From Minisyncoccota bacterium (GTDB lineage Bacteria; Patescibacteriota; Minisyncoccia; Minisyncoccales; RBG-13-42-11), in the NCBI GenBank assembly GCA_028712445.1, contig JAQTPY010000005.1:1-48587 (forward strand): a stretch of DNA of 48,587 nt, given 5' to 3'. A program made the position numbers and the translations under genes. Of the stretch, positions 48,570 through 48,587 are shown one piece after another (position 1 is the first letter of the stretch; each line of letters opens with the position of its first letter). Below the pieces are notes generated by a model. The model was given only the letters and a program-made list of their open reading frames with translations. It did not search any database and was not told the DNA's origin.

Positions 48570-48587
48570 ATAGTTTAAACTTTTTCT

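Overview
The window reads as a chromosome piece from an uncultivated Candidate Phyla Radiation (Patescibacteria) bacterium, most likely of the Parcubacteria side. This is an inference from several signs: compact, mostly co-directional genes; short versions of core proteins (EF-Ts 194 aa, acetate kinase 341 aa); a divergent FtsZ; a DUF5652 protein; a PduL-AckA-PEP synthase-PfkB-aldolase carbon operon; and a 16S rRNA with a substitution inside the 515F primer site. UGA is used as an ordinary stop (for example rpmE), so the recoded CPR lineages do not fit. Only rpmE and prfA are on the plus strand; everything else is on the minus strand, so the text follows transcription from high to low coordinates.

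Layout: 1-740 is the 5' half of the 16S rRNA, preceded by a leader that repeats the first bases of the rRNA. At 910-1070 a perfect promoter, a Shine-Dalgarno (SD) site, a 16-codon Lys/Cys micro-ORF and a terminator form a unit of their own. Next come tRNA-Thr and rpsB-tsf, divergent from rpmE-prfA. A peptidoglycan lyase (4312-5667) and ribosomal protein L25 follow, then the carbon operon pduL-ackA-ppsA-pfkB-fba (6398-12294). At 12345-14991 lies an accessory patch: two related ankyrin proteins, a Nudix-like protein and a RibD-type deaminase. 15015-18130 holds an MBOAT/SGNH surface-acylation operon with a REP-like hairpin at its end. 18192-21645 holds SDR, DUF1858, Dsb-like, glutaredoxin, GAPDH and a 53-aa gene.

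21640-29611 is an eight-gene copper and extracytoplasmic thiol-redox operon: Cys-rich anchored protein, CcdA, redoxin, CsoR, HMA-DsbD2-cupredoxin fusion, helical protein, thioredoxin/DUF2318 protein, CopA. It has one promoter with a CsoR-type inverted repeat just downstream. 30268-33463 is iscR-iscS-iscU-mnmA, preceded by a perfect palindrome that fits an IscR type-1 site. 33545-37081 is trxB, a membrane protein, eno and gpmA; with gap, ppsA, pfkB and fba these cover much of the glycolytic/gluconeogenic trunk. Then come ftsZ and greA (the latter with duplicated palindromic promoters), small genes, ychF, PIN-PhoH, a UvrD helicase-nuclease, a nucleoside deoxyribosyltransferase-like protein, Maf, a membrane protein, a stand-alone tRNA-binding protein and a metallophosphoesterase.

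Two expression styles stand out. Many housekeeping genes have a -10 box only 6-11 nt before the ATG and should make leaderless or nearly leaderless mRNA. A second set (ankyrins, Nudix, the 53-aa and 64-aa proteins, PhoH, Maf, the 169-aa protein) has strong SD sites, mostly with intrinsic terminators, and looks richer in G+C by eye. No CRISPR array, intact insertion sequence or prophage was seen.
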